A stretch of DNA of 64,000 nucleotides from JACMLC01 sp963817025 (lineage in GTDB: Bacteria > Acidobacteriota > Blastocatellia > Pyrinomonadales > Pyrinomonadaceae), in NCBI GenBank assembly GCA_963817025.1, contig CAWFML010000001.1:124001-188000 (forward strand), given 5' to 3'. Below the pieces are notes generated by a model. It was not told the origin of the DNA. It searched no databases and saw only the letters and a program-made list of their open reading frames with translations. Both the position numbers and the translations under genes were made by a program. Below are positions 26,285-35,037 of this stretch, in pieces. The stretch's first letter is position 1, and each line of letters starts with the position of its first letter.

Positions 26285-28354
26285 CTAATTACCAATCTGA
26301 AAATCTCTGCCCGAAGCAGTGTCTGCGTTCAAGAGCAAGCCTCCGGTGGCGGACGCGCCGAGCAGGACTTGTGCGTTGACCTCCGTTGAGGTCGAAGTCG
26401 TGCCGAGCACATTTGTATTGCCCGTTGCATCGAGCGCGCGATTTATTTTATCGAGCGAGACCTTGATGATGATTTGATTGCCGACGACCTCTCCTGAATC
26501 AACCGGCACGGGATTGCCGTTCGCATCTTCAACCGCGCCCTGATTGCGCGTCCCGTTGGGCAAGGTCGAGATGATGCCGAACTCGTATGTCATCGCGCCC
26601 GTCTCTCCGTTGGCCGCAGAGACAAAGAGCGTCGTCGCGCCGTAGTTCGAGCCGATGTACCATTGATTGTTAACCGTCCGCGCGCTCAAATCTTTGACCG
26701 TCAGTGTGTAGACGATCTGCTGCGTCGCGGCGTCGTAAGAAAAGTCTGTGCTCAAAATATCGAGCGAGGCATTGGTCAACTGGTCGCCCTCGACATCCAC
26801 GATTTCCAAGTTGGCCGGTGGGAACAGATTCGCCGGATGATTGACGGGTGAAAGTCCAAAGATAGTGCGGACGGCATTATGCGCGTCAACATAGCCCGCG
26901 CCCACGACGCGCTCGTCATACGGCATCGGCGTGGCCGTCTGCCTGAGTATGGTCACGACCTGATCCGGCGTTAAGGTCGGGTCTGCTTCGAGCATCAACG
27001 CGACGACGCCTGAGATATGCGGGCAAGCAAAGCTTGTCCCCTGCGAAGACAAATAGTAGGGCAGAAATCCCGGCGCGATATTCAAAGCATCGCCGTTGAG
27101 CATACCGCTCGCATTCATCAAGGGCGACGCGCCATGCGAGCGCACGGAGATAATGCCGACGCCCGGAGCAGTGATGTCCGGCCTGAGATTGGGCTGTGCT
27201 TCTGGATTGGCGGGCTGGCCTGCCACGTCCGTGCCTGTGCCGTTGTCTATGCCGCGCGAGCTAAAGCCTGCGGGCGAGCCGAAGCCCTGCTTCTCGCCTG
27301 CCGCGACGGAGATAGTCCACGGCATCGTCGAATACGGATTGATAGAGGTCGGAGTGTCGCCAGCGTTACCGGCTGCGAACACGACTATGATGTTGCGGTC
27401 ATGCGCGATGCGCGTCGCGGTGTTAATCGGATTCTCCGGCGTCACTTCGCTCGGAGCATAGCCGCCTCCCCAGGAGTTGTTGATAACGCGTATGTTGTGA
27501 TTGAATTGCTGAACCAGCATGTAATCGTATGCGCCGATGATGGCGACGAGCGGCAAGCCTTTGTCATCACCCGAATCAATGCCGACCAGATGCGCTCCCT
27601 GCGCGACGCCGCCGTAAAAGCCGCCCGAATTTGTGCCGAGGCCAGCCGCCACACCCGCGCCGTGCGTCCCGTGACCCGATTCGAGGTCAGAGGTCGGCAC
27701 GTTCTCGATATAAACCGGCGGGACAAAGCCTGTTCCGGCAATCGTATCCGACACGGGAACGTAGACGAGGCCGAGCAAGCCCGCATCGGAGATGTCTCCC
27801 TGCGCGAGCGGCTGTATCACATTCTGTCTTGTCTTTGTGCCGTACTTGAGGTCTTCCTGCGTGCCGTCAATGCCAGTGTCTATGTAGCCAATGCCGATGC
27901 CTTTGCCGGTGACGGGCAGACCCGGATGCTGCGTGTTGCGCATGGTGACTTCGGTATCGGCCATCATCTGCGGGACGCCTATAAAGCGGCGGCTCGTGTT
28001 GGTGAAAGGCTTGAGAACGCGATTGGCCCAGATGGAAACGACGCCGGGCTGTGTCTTGATGGCGTTGGCCTGTAAGAGAGAGACATCAGCGATGACCATC
28101 GGAAGCTCGCGCATCGCGTAGCCCTTTGTGATGCCCAGACTCTGCAAGCGATTAAGCTCTGCCGCGCCGGGACGATTCCTGTAAGTAATCACCGCCGGGA
28201 CTCTGACGTTCGGCGTGCGCGTCGAGAGATACGAGATGAGCAAAGGATCAATGCGTGCGCTTGTGTTTAAGCCGGGCAGATTTGTCGCTTCGCCCGTCAG
28301 TTGGAACATCAGCGCGAGGGCTAAGAGAGCTGTTGTGATGAAAGCCTTTCTCAT
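26285..28354 (-). CDS. secreted S8 (subtilisin-like) serine peptidase
   Basis: Exported protease of 689 residues. A signal peptide covers about residues 1-22. An inhibitor-like prodomain (VPAVITYRNRPGAAELNRLQSLG, residues 52-110) precedes the catalytic domain with Asp159 (YIDTGIDGTQ), His228 (SGHGTHGAG), the oxyanion Asn330 (FAAGNAGD) and Ser441 (GTSFACPHISG). The roughly 190-residue C-terminal region looks beta-rich and has no SLH motif, unlike the other two peptidases. AAGGAG lies six bases before the ATG. It follows the second S8 gene by 150 bases and ends at its own terminator. Confidence 0.93.
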   Translation of the reverse strand: MRKAFITTALLALALMFQLTGEATNLPGLNTSARIDPLLISYLSTRTPNVRVPAVITYRNRPGAAELNRLQSLGITKGYAMRELPMVIADVSLLQANAIKTQPGVVSIWANRVLKPFTNTSRRFIGVPQMMADTEVTMRNTQHPGLPVTGKGIGIGYIDTGIDGTQEDLKYGTKTRQNVIQPLAQGDISDAGLLGLVYVPVSDTIAGTGFVPPVYIENVPTSDLESGHGTHGAGVAAGLGTNSGGFYGGVAQGAHLVGIDSGDDKGLPLVAIIGAYDYMLVQQFNHNIRVINNSWGGGYAPSEVTPENPINTATRIAHDRNIIVVFAAGNAGDTPTSINPYSTMPWTISVAAGEKQGFGSPAGFSSRGIDNGTGTDVAGQPANPEAQPNLRPDITAPGVGIISVRSHGASPLMNASGMLNGDALNIAPGFLPYYLSSQGTSFACPHISGVVALMLEADPTLTPDQVVTILRQTATPMPYDERVVGAGYVDAHNAVRTIFGLSPVNHPANLFPPANLEIVDVEGDQLTNASLDILSTDFSYDAATQQIVYTLTVKDLSARTVNNQWYIGSNYGATTLFVSAANGETGAMTYEFGIISTLPNGTRNQGAVEDANGNPVPVDSGEVVGNQIIIKVSLDKINRALDATGNTNVLGTTSTSTEVNAQVLLGASATGGLLLNADTASGRDFQIGN

Positions 28355-28504
28355 TGCCTGCTCCTTCTCCGAAGATCAATCATCCTGAAACTTTTTGAAT
28401 CGGCCCGGGGACGGCCTAAACCTTTTTAGTGCTCGGGTCGCCCCCGAACCATTCGAGGTCGCAGCGCCCCTTCCCGACTAAGTGACGCCGCGACAGCTCG
28501 ATCT
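28355..28504 (-). other. structured spacer between two S8 genes
   Basis: On the minus strand GTCGCGGCG/CGCTGCGAC, GTTCGGG/CCCGAGC and GGCC-GTCCCCG-GGCC can each form hairpins within 150 bases. The first may terminate the upstream gene and the last lies in the leader of the next. I could not match it to a known riboswitch. Confidence 0.4.
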
Positions 28505-31030
28505 TTAGTTACCTGCGACGAAGTGTTGTCTGAAGTTATTGAGAGCGTAGGCCATGAAAGCCCTCGACATACCGCTGTTGGGAGCGACGCGCGCCTTGAG
28601 GGTCGGCTGTAAGTCAAACGTGCCCTGTTCGAGCGTGTAGGTCGCTTGCAGAATCCCTCTGTCGAGCGCGAACTGCACATAACCGCGCATGGCTGAAGGA
28701 ATGTCCGCGTTGTCCGCCAGCACCAGCGTCTGCCCGCTGTATGTGACCGTCACGGGCTGGCCCGCTTTGGCTTTGGCTTCCGCATCGAGACCGAGCGCGC
28801 GAACGAGCGCGACGGCGACTTCAAGGCGTGTGGTCTTGGCATCAGGACTGAAGGAACTGCCGCTCACGCTCAGCATGCCTTTCGACGCGAAGTTGTAATC
28901 GCGTGTGGTCGAGCCGTTGGCGGTCACAGCTTCTGCTATCGGAGCGAACGCTGCCGAGACATCATTGAAGCGCGTCGTGGAGCCGAGCGATTGCCGCAGC
29001 GACGTATTAGAGACCAGCAGATTTGCGAAATTCTCGCGCGTCACGGCATCGTTCGGGCGGAACGTGCCGTCCGCAAACGTATCCATCTGGCGATTCTTGA
29101 GCGCGCTTTCAATCTGCGCCTGCGCCTGATGTCCCTGAATGTCCGCCACTGTTTCCAGCGTGTAGAGTTTTTGAGTAATCGTGCCGTCAACGGGGCCGGG
29201 CAGGGCCGCGCCTGAAGTCGGCAGGCTGACGTTCGGCAAAGCCGCGAGGCCGCGCACGCCGCGCGCTTCTAAGAGCCATTCGCCGGGCTGCGGATTCTTG
29301 ACGACGACCTGACGCGTGGTGCCGTCGAGAATCGGGAGCGCGACGCCGCTCGAATACTTTGTGCCGTCCGGCGCGGTCAACAGCAGGCCGATGGTGTTGC
29401 CGTCGCCCGTCTCGATGACATTATCGAAAGTGGCGAACACATCCAGCACGCTCATGCCTTCGTCAACTGTGAACGTCGTCGAATTGGTAGAGCCTGCGCC
29501 GGGAGTCGCCGCCGGGCTGTAGTCTATGTGGAACGGCGCGGGAGCCGGGCCGCTGACGCTGAAACGCGCGTTGTAAACAGGCTCGCGGAACGAACCGTAA
29601 TTTCTTGAGCGATTGAAAACTTTATCGACAGCAGCATAAGCGTTGAGATAGCCTGCGCCGACTTCAAAGTCCTCATAGCCGGGCATGCGCGAGGCAGTCT
29701 CCGTCAGAATGCTGCGAATCTCATCCGGCGTTAAGGTCGGGTCTGCGTCGAGCAGGAGGGCAACTGTGCCTGCGACGAACGGCGTCGCCATCGAAGTGCC
29801 GGAAATCTGCGTGTAGAAAGGAATGTGCGCGATGGGCAAGTCCGCATCGGCGGTCGTGCCGTTGGCCGTCAGGTTAGAGATGGCGCGCACGGAAACGATG
29901 TCGGAAGTGAACTTTGAAATGTTGCTTTCAAACTCGCGGCCAGTGCCGGGAGCGGTGATGGTCGGCGTGTCATAGTCGTCCAGCGTGTCCGTGTTGCCCA
30001 GACGCTCTTCGCGCGGCAGACCGCGTGAAGAGAAGCTGGCGAGGCCGCCCTCTTTCGTTCCCGCAGCGACGCCGATGACCCACGGGGCTTTCGCATACGG
30101 ATTGTATGTGCCCTTGCCGGGGCCGGAGTTTCCCGCCGCGAAGACGACCGTGATGTTGCGCTCATAGGCGGATTTGCTGGCGATGTTGATCGGGTTGTCC
30201 GGCTCGAACGGGCCTGAGCTTCCATACGAGTTGGAGATAACGCGGATGTTGTAATCGAACTGGTGTACGAGCGCCCATTCCCACGCGCCGACGGCGTTGA
30301 GGACAAAGAGTCCCGCGCCGAGTCCCGCGCCGATGATCTTTGCGCCGGGAGCGACGCCGCGATACAGCCCGCCGGAGTTCTGCCCCGTGCCGCCGATGAT
30401 GCCCGCGCAGTGTGTGCCGTGCCCTACGGTCTGGTCTGTGTTCGGCACGTTCTCAAGCGTGACGAGCGGCGTAAAGCCCGCCTGAACGAGGTCTGTGCTG
30501 GTCAAGACCTGCACGTTCTGGATAACTTTTTCACCGAGCTTGAGATCGTTGTGCGTCGCGTCAACGCCCGAATCAATGACCATCACGGAAAAGTCGCCTT
30601 TGCCCGAAACGGGCATGCCGCCGTTGCGTGCGGTGTACGCGCCATCGGAGAGGACTCTGTCCACGCCCGCCACGACCCGCGCCTGATGCATGTAGTAATG
30701 CAGCTTATCGTTAGACCAGACGGAGCGGACGGCGCTGTTGCCGGCCAGTGCGCGCACCTGCCCGGCTGTCGCCGGAATGGCGACCATGCCGAGCTTCTGG
30801 AAAGTAAAACCTTTGTTGATGCCGATGCCGCGCAGGATGTTCAGATGCGAAGCGTTAAGGCCGTTCGCGGTGTTAAAGGAAACAATGACGATGCCGACAC
30901 TGGCCGCATCGCCCAGTTGGTTGAGCTGGCCCGAAAGTGTCTGGCTGAGGGTCGCGGCCTGCGCCGCCGAAAGTGTGGCAAAGCTGATAAGCAGCGCTGC
31001 GATAAGCGTCGTGGCTATTCTCTTAATCAT
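28505..31030 (-). CDS. secreted S8 serine peptidase with C-terminal SLH-like repeats
   Basis: 841 residues from the ATG at 31030, which has GGAGG 11 bases upstream and starts a good signal peptide (cleavage after AAQA, about residue 25). The catalytic residues are Asp153 (VIDSGVDATH), His204 (VGHGTHCAG), Asn301 and Ser413 (GTSMATPFVAG). A beta-sandwich-like region follows (about 500-620; LLLTAPDGTKYSS, PGEWLLEARG), then two S-layer-homology-like segments (MDTFADGTFRPNDAVTRENFANLLV and a partner near the end with TRLEVAVALVRALGL). SLH domains usually bind cell-wall or surface polymers, so the enzyme may remain on the cell surface. Confidence 0.93.
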   Translation of the reverse strand: MIKRIATTLIAALLISFATLSAAQAATLSQTLSGQLNQLGDAASVGIVIVSFNTANGLNASHLNILRGIGINKGFTFQKLGMVAIPATAGQVRALAGNSAVRSVWSNDKLHYYMHQARVVAGVDRVLSDGAYTARNGGMPVSGKGDFSVMVIDSGVDATHNDLKLGEKVIQNVQVLTSTDLVQAGFTPLVTLENVPNTDQTVGHGTHCAGIIGGTGQNSGGLYRGVAPGAKIIGAGLGAGLFVLNAVGAWEWALVHQFDYNIRVISNSYGSSGPFEPDNPINIASKSAYERNITVVFAAGNSGPGKGTYNPYAKAPWVIGVAAGTKEGGLASFSSRGLPREERLGNTDTLDDYDTPTITAPGTGREFESNISKFTSDIVSVRAISNLTANGTTADADLPIAHIPFYTQISGTSMATPFVAGTVALLLDADPTLTPDEIRSILTETASRMPGYEDFEVGAGYLNAYAAVDKVFNRSRNYGSFREPVYNARFSVSGPAPAPFHIDYSPAATPGAGSTNSTTFTVDEGMSVLDVFATFDNVIETGDGNTIGLLLTAPDGTKYSSGVALPILDGTTRQVVVKNPQPGEWLLEARGVRGLAALPNVSLPTSGAALPGPVDGTITQKLYTLETVADIQGHQAQAQIESALKNRQMDTFADGTFRPNDAVTRENFANLLVSNTSLRQSLGSTTRFNDVSAAFAPIAEAVTANGSTTRDYNFASKGMLSVSGSSFSPDAKTTRLEVAVALVRALGLDAEAKAKAGQPVTVTYSGQTLVLADNADIPSAMRGYVQFALDRGILQATYTLEQGTFDLQPTLKARVAPNSGMSRAFMAYALNNFRQHFVAGN

Positions 31031-31154
31031 TTTGGTGTCGGCCTCCGTGTCGGGTACAAAGTCCCAAAATCTATTTTGGTTAATTTTCAATTCCGCGAGG
31101 GGCGGTGCGTGCTGTCAACGATTCAGAGAATAGAGTTTGCCCCCTGAGAAAAAC

Positions 31155-31244
31155 TTGAGCCGCCGAAAAAAAATTTAATTTGCGATTTTGTTAGGAAATT
31201 TGAGGGTTCTCAGGAGCTTGAGGCCACTTGAGGAATCCTTGAGG
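31155..31244. promoter_or_regulatory. TTGAGG direct-repeat cluster
   Basis: TTGAGG occurs at 31200, 31218, 31228 and 31239 and TTGAGC at 31155, all in the same orientation, the last three 10-11 bp apart. They lie 125-215 bases upstream of the second S8 peptidase start, in the region shared with the plus-strand FG-GAP gene. Direct repeats at one helical turn are typical of SARP/BTAD binding sites; such a regulator is encoded at 38.2-41.6 kb. The link is inference. Confidence 0.3.
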
Positions 31245-31747
31245 CGGGAAAAGCGGGTCGGAACGAGGGCCATTACCCGGCGGCATAAGGGTTGCTGTCA
31301 GCTATACCGGAAGGGTTCGGCAGGACGTGGCCCGCGCCACCTGCCTGAACTGCTCATACTGATTTTTATGTGAAGCAAGGGCAGAAACTCTTTGCGCCTC
31401 TTTGCGAGAAAAACTTTGCGGTCTTTGCGTTAACACATCATTTAACCGCAAAGAGAAAGACGCAAAGAGGCGCAAAGGACAAGCTGCTCACGGCGAACGG
31501 TTTCTATTCTTGATTCACATTCTCTAGGGCGAAAAGGGATACCAGAAAAGGATGGGCAGGGGCATTTCTCCCGACGCACCTGACCGGACAATCGCAGGTA
31601 TCACAAAGTTAGACAGCACCCCTGACACGTTTACAGCTAAACAGCAACAGACTTGGCAAATAAAACACTTCACCCGAAGTCAGCCGGATTTCTGAGAGCG
31701 CTCCGACTGACTCATTGCACAAACTCACAACTACCGGGAGAACCATC
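31245..31747. other. intergenic region upstream of the FG-GAP gene
   Basis: About 500 bases without a convincing gene. It holds an inverted repeat at 31387-31478 and, near its end, the ribosome binding site GGGAG of the FG-GAP gene. No clear promoter seen. Confidence 0.35.
31387..31478. repeat. CAAAGGCG-type inverted repeat
   Basis: CTCTTTGCGCCTCTTTGCG and CTTTGCGGTCTTTGCGTTAA on the left face TTAACCGCAAAGAG and GACGCAAAGAGGCGCAAAGG on the right. One of seven copies of this word family in the window (14099, 31387, 34958, 46706, 50437, 61672, 63796). Confidence 0.65.
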
Positions 31748-34700
31748 ATGAATCCGTTACTCAAATTCATAGCCCATCGGCCAAAGGACATCATCCTGAG
31801 TCTACTCATGGTCGCCATTTTCATCTACCTCTTGTCGCTGGCTACAGGAACGGCGCAGACGGCGTCGAGAAGAATGGCTAATTATGCTTCGGCCACAGGC
31901 TCGATAGCCAAAGACCTGTTGCAACATGTCAACATCGCAGGCAATGCAAACGGACGCTCCGGCAAGCTGACCGCCGCAAAGGCTTTCGCGTTAGCGACCG
32001 CACCGTCTGCCGGATGCACGACGACCAGCTTCATAGCGGCTACGGACTATGCCACCGGAGAAAGCCCGCGTTCGGTCGCGGCGGCAGATTTCAACGGCGA
32101 CGGCAAGGATGACATGGTGACGGCTAACAGCACGTCGGATGATTGCTCGATACTTTTGGGCAACGGCGACGGCACATTTCAGGAGGCTATCTCCTTCGGC
32201 ACCGGTCGGGGGCCGACCTATGTGGCGGTGGCCGATTTCAATAATGACGGTAAGGCAGATGTGGCGACAGCGAATGCGAGTACTGATAACGTCTCGGTTC
32301 GCTCGGGCAACGGCGACGGCACGTTTCAGGCAGCGTTCAGCAAAAATCTGGGTGACGAACCGAATGGCATCGCTGTCGCAGACTTTGATGGCGATAACAA
32401 ACTCGATATGGCAGTATCGGATGCAGCGATTGGCTTCTGGATTCTACTGGGTAAAGCCAACGGCACGTTCCAAGACCCCGTCAGTTACAGAGCGGGGCAA
32501 GCCCCTCAGAGCATCGTCGCAGGCGACCTCAACGCCGACGGCAACATAGATATAGCAGTCGCCAATCCCGGCGACGGCGAGTCAGCCATTCCGGCTAGTG
32601 TCTGCGTGTGGATGGGCAACGGCAGCGGCACGTTTCAGGCAACCATCAACTATAGCGCAGGAAAGGTTCCGTGGAAGATTACCGCCGGAGACTTCAACGG
32701 CGACGGCAAGCTCGATCTGGCTTCGGTGGAGAATTTCCAGAGCAACGCATGGGTGATGTTAGGCAATGGCAACGGCACGTTCCAAGACCCCGTCGGCTAT
32801 GCGGCGGGCGGCAACACCAGTGGCATTACAGCGGGCGACATCAACGGCGATGGAAAGTCTGATCTGACAGTGACGAACTGGGGGATGCCCGGCGGCGTCT
32901 CTGTGCTGGTCGGCAACGGCGACGGCACGTTCCAAACGCTTGTGACCTACGCGGCGGGGGAGGGTTCATGGCAGACCGCGCAGGGCAATTTCAACGGCGA
33001 TGCGAAGACCGATCTCGCAGTCGTGAACAACAGCTCGAACATGGTCTCCGTGCTGCTGAGCGACTGCGTGCCTACCGCAATCCCGCCCACAGTCACGTCT
33101 CATCCGGGCAGCACGACAGTGACGGCGGGTGACATTGCGACTTTCGTAGTGGCCGCCGAAGGCACGCCAACGCCGACAGTAGAGTGGCAGTACAGCGCTG
33201 ACGGCGGACTCAACTATATCAACATCAATGGCGAAACGAATCTGACGCTCAGTTTCATCGCCGCCGCGTCGCAGAGCGGCTACAGGTACAGGGCCGTGCT
33301 GACCAACTCTGCTGGCACGGCCACATCGAACGCGGCCACGCTGACGGTCAACAAGCTGGATTTGGAAACAAAGCTGGAATCGTCACAGAATCCTTCTATC
33401 CTCGGCGAGAGCGTGACCTTTACGGCGACGCTGGTAGCTACAGGGCCTGAACACGGGGGCGTCGAAGCCGCTCCTACGGGCATGTTTCAATTCCTCGACG
33501 GCGGCCACCCGATAGCCGGTTGTGACGCTGTGACTGTGCGTGAAGGGCAAGCGACTTGCGAGACAAGCGCATTGACGGTTGGCAATCACACCATCACCGT
33601 ACAGTATTCAGGTGACGATAACTTCAATGCCTCGACCGGCTCGTTGATCGGCAACCCGCAGGTCGTCAACGAGCAAGCCAACCCCGCGCCGACGCTCGGC
33701 AATTATGCCGACTCGACTATTGTAGAGAATTGCAAACTTGTTCTCACGCCTGATGCCGCTCCGGCGGATAACGAACTGGTGGAGAGCGTGACGGGCGAAG
33801 GCCCGGAGGGTTTTACAGGAGACATCTCTGTGGATGCTGTGACGGGCACAGTCACGGTCACGGGCAACGGGCCTGTGGGGTCGCACGCCATCACTATCAC
33901 GGCGACAGACAATCACGGCGCGGTCTTCCAAAGAGTATTCACGCTCAACGTCGTCGCTCCGCCGACCTCTCCGACAGAGTATGACTTTGACGGAGACCGC
34001 AAAGCCGATGTGGCTGTCTATCGAGCGGGAGCGACCACTGCTGCCCTCAGCTACTGGTATGTCCTGAGGAGCAGCGACAACAGCGTGCAGAGCATGCAGT
34101 TTGGTCAAGCATCCGATGTCTTCGTCCCCGGCGATTATGACGGCGACGGCGACACTGACATCGCAGTCTTTCGCCCGTCCATCAACACGTGGTTTATCTC
34201 GCAAGACCCGGTACCAAACTACGCCGCGGTGCAGTGGGGTTCAAACGGAGACATTCCCGTGCCGGGCTTCTATGATGCGGACGCGAAGATGGACATCGCT
34301 GTGTGGCGTCCCTCTGACGGCAACTGGCATATCGTCAAGAGCACGGGCGGGACAGAGGTCAGAGGCTGGGGAGTTTCAGGAGACAAGCCTGTTCCGGCTG
34401 ACTATGACGGCGACGGTCAGACCGATGTGGCCGTGTGGCGTCCATCCCTGAACCGCTGGTTTATCCGTAGAAGCAGTGATAACGGAACGACCATCGCGGA
34501 CTGGGGCGTCTCGACAGACCTACTCGTTCCGGCAGATTATGACGGAGACGGCAAGGATGACATAGCAATCTGGCGTCCCTCGACAGGATTCTGGTACGTG
34601 ATGCAAAGCAGCAATGGCAGCATGCGATCAGAGAAGTGGGGCGAGACGGGCGATGTGCCTGTCGCGGCGGATTACGATAACGACGGCAAGGCAGACCTCT

Positions 34701-34831
34701 CCGTCTATCGTCCGTCGGAAGGAACGTGGCACATCTTCTCAAGCTGCCCGTGCGCGCCGGTATACAGTTCGTTCGGCATCGCAACGGACAAGCCGGTTCC
34801 CTCTGCCTTCACTCCGCCCGCAGGCCAGTGA
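31748..34831 (+). CDS. large exported FG-GAP/VCBS and Ig-like repeat protein
   Basis: 1027 residues from the ATG at 31748 (GGGAG seven bases upstream). An N-terminal hydrophobic segment (ILSLLMVAIFIYLLSLATG) is a signal peptide or anchor. Residues about 75-430 hold seven FG-GAP/VCBS units (ADFNGDGKDD, ADFNNDGKAD, GDGTFQ) with calcium-loop-like DxDxDG motifs. Two Ig-like/beta-sandwich domains follow (about 435-660), then a cadherin-like segment, then a second block of about six repeats of another type (DYDGDGDTDIAVFRPSINTW, about 740-1020). Such propellers bind surface ligands or proteins. It sits between S8 peptidase genes but on the opposite strand. Confidence 0.88.
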   Translation: MNPLLKFIAHRPKDIILSLLMVAIFIYLLSLATGTAQTASRRMANYASATGSIAKDLLQHVNIAGNANGRSGKLTAAKAFALATAPSAGCTTTSFIAATDYATGESPRSVAAADFNGDGKDDMVTANSTSDDCSILLGNGDGTFQEAISFGTGRGPTYVAVADFNNDGKADVATANASTDNVSVRSGNGDGTFQAAFSKNLGDEPNGIAVADFDGDNKLDMAVSDAAIGFWILLGKANGTFQDPVSYRAGQAPQSIVAGDLNADGNIDIAVANPGDGESAIPASVCVWMGNGSGTFQATINYSAGKVPWKITAGDFNGDGKLDLASVENFQSNAWVMLGNGNGTFQDPVGYAAGGNTSGITAGDINGDGKSDLTVTNWGMPGGVSVLVGNGDGTFQTLVTYAAGEGSWQTAQGNFNGDAKTDLAVVNNSSNMVSVLLSDCVPTAIPPTVTSHPGSTTVTAGDIATFVVAAEGTPTPTVEWQYSADGGLNYININGETNLTLSFIAAASQSGYRYRAVLTNSAGTATSNAATLTVNKLDLETKLESSQNPSILGESVTFTATLVATGPEHGGVEAAPTGMFQFLDGGHPIAGCDAVTVREGQATCETSALTVGNHTITVQYSGDDNFNASTGSLIGNPQVVNEQANPAPTLGNYADSTIVENCKLVLTPDAAPADNELVESVTGEGPEGFTGDISVDAVTGTVTVTGNGPVGSHAITITATDNHGAVFQRVFTLNVVAPPTSPTEYDFDGDRKADVAVYRAGATTAALSYWYVLRSSDNSVQSMQFGQASDVFVPGDYDGDGDTDIAVFRPSINTWFISQDPVPNYAAVQWGSNGDIPVPGFYDADAKMDIAVWRPSDGNWHIVKSTGGTEVRGWGVSGDKPVPADYDGDGQTDVAVWRPSLNRWFIRRSSDNGTTIADWGVSTDLLVPADYDGDGKDDIAIWRPSTGFWYVMQSSNGSMRSEKWGETGDVPVAADYDNDGKADLSVYRPSEGTWHIFSSCPCAPVYSSFGIATDKPVPSAFTPPAGQ

Positions 34832-34957
34832 GTTGTCAGGAAAATCGCCCTGCCCGGTTGGGCTGTGCACAGAATCCGAGCGGCGATGTATGTCGTTGAG
34901 GTACTCGACCAGGTAATTGATAAAGAAGAAGAAGCAAACTTGAGCGGAAAGAAAAAG

Positions 34958-35030
34958 TTTCCCGCAAAGGCGCACAGGCGCAAAGAAGAACTTAATTGTT
35001 TTCTTTGCGCCTGTGCGCCTTTGCGGGAAA
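34958..35030. repeat. perfect 30-bp inverted repeat (CAAAGGCG type) between convergent genes
   Basis: Arms 34958-34987 and 35001-35030 are perfect complements; the core word is CCCGCAAAGGCGCACAGGCG. The loop is 13 bases. It lies between the ends of the FG-GAP gene (plus) and the third S8 gene (minus), eight bases from the latter's stop, with T-rich sequence on both outer sides, so it could terminate transcription in both directions. Confidence 0.8.
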
Positions 35031-35037
35031 AATTCTT

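Noticed and set aside
27017..28075. 352-codon plus-strand open frame opposite the first S8 peptidase
   Set aside because: Antisense to the catalytic domain, no homology-like motifs, no ribosome binding site.
28355..28504. riboswitch upstream of the first S8 gene
   Set aside because: Several hairpins but no match to a riboswitch consensus that I know; kept only as a structured spacer.
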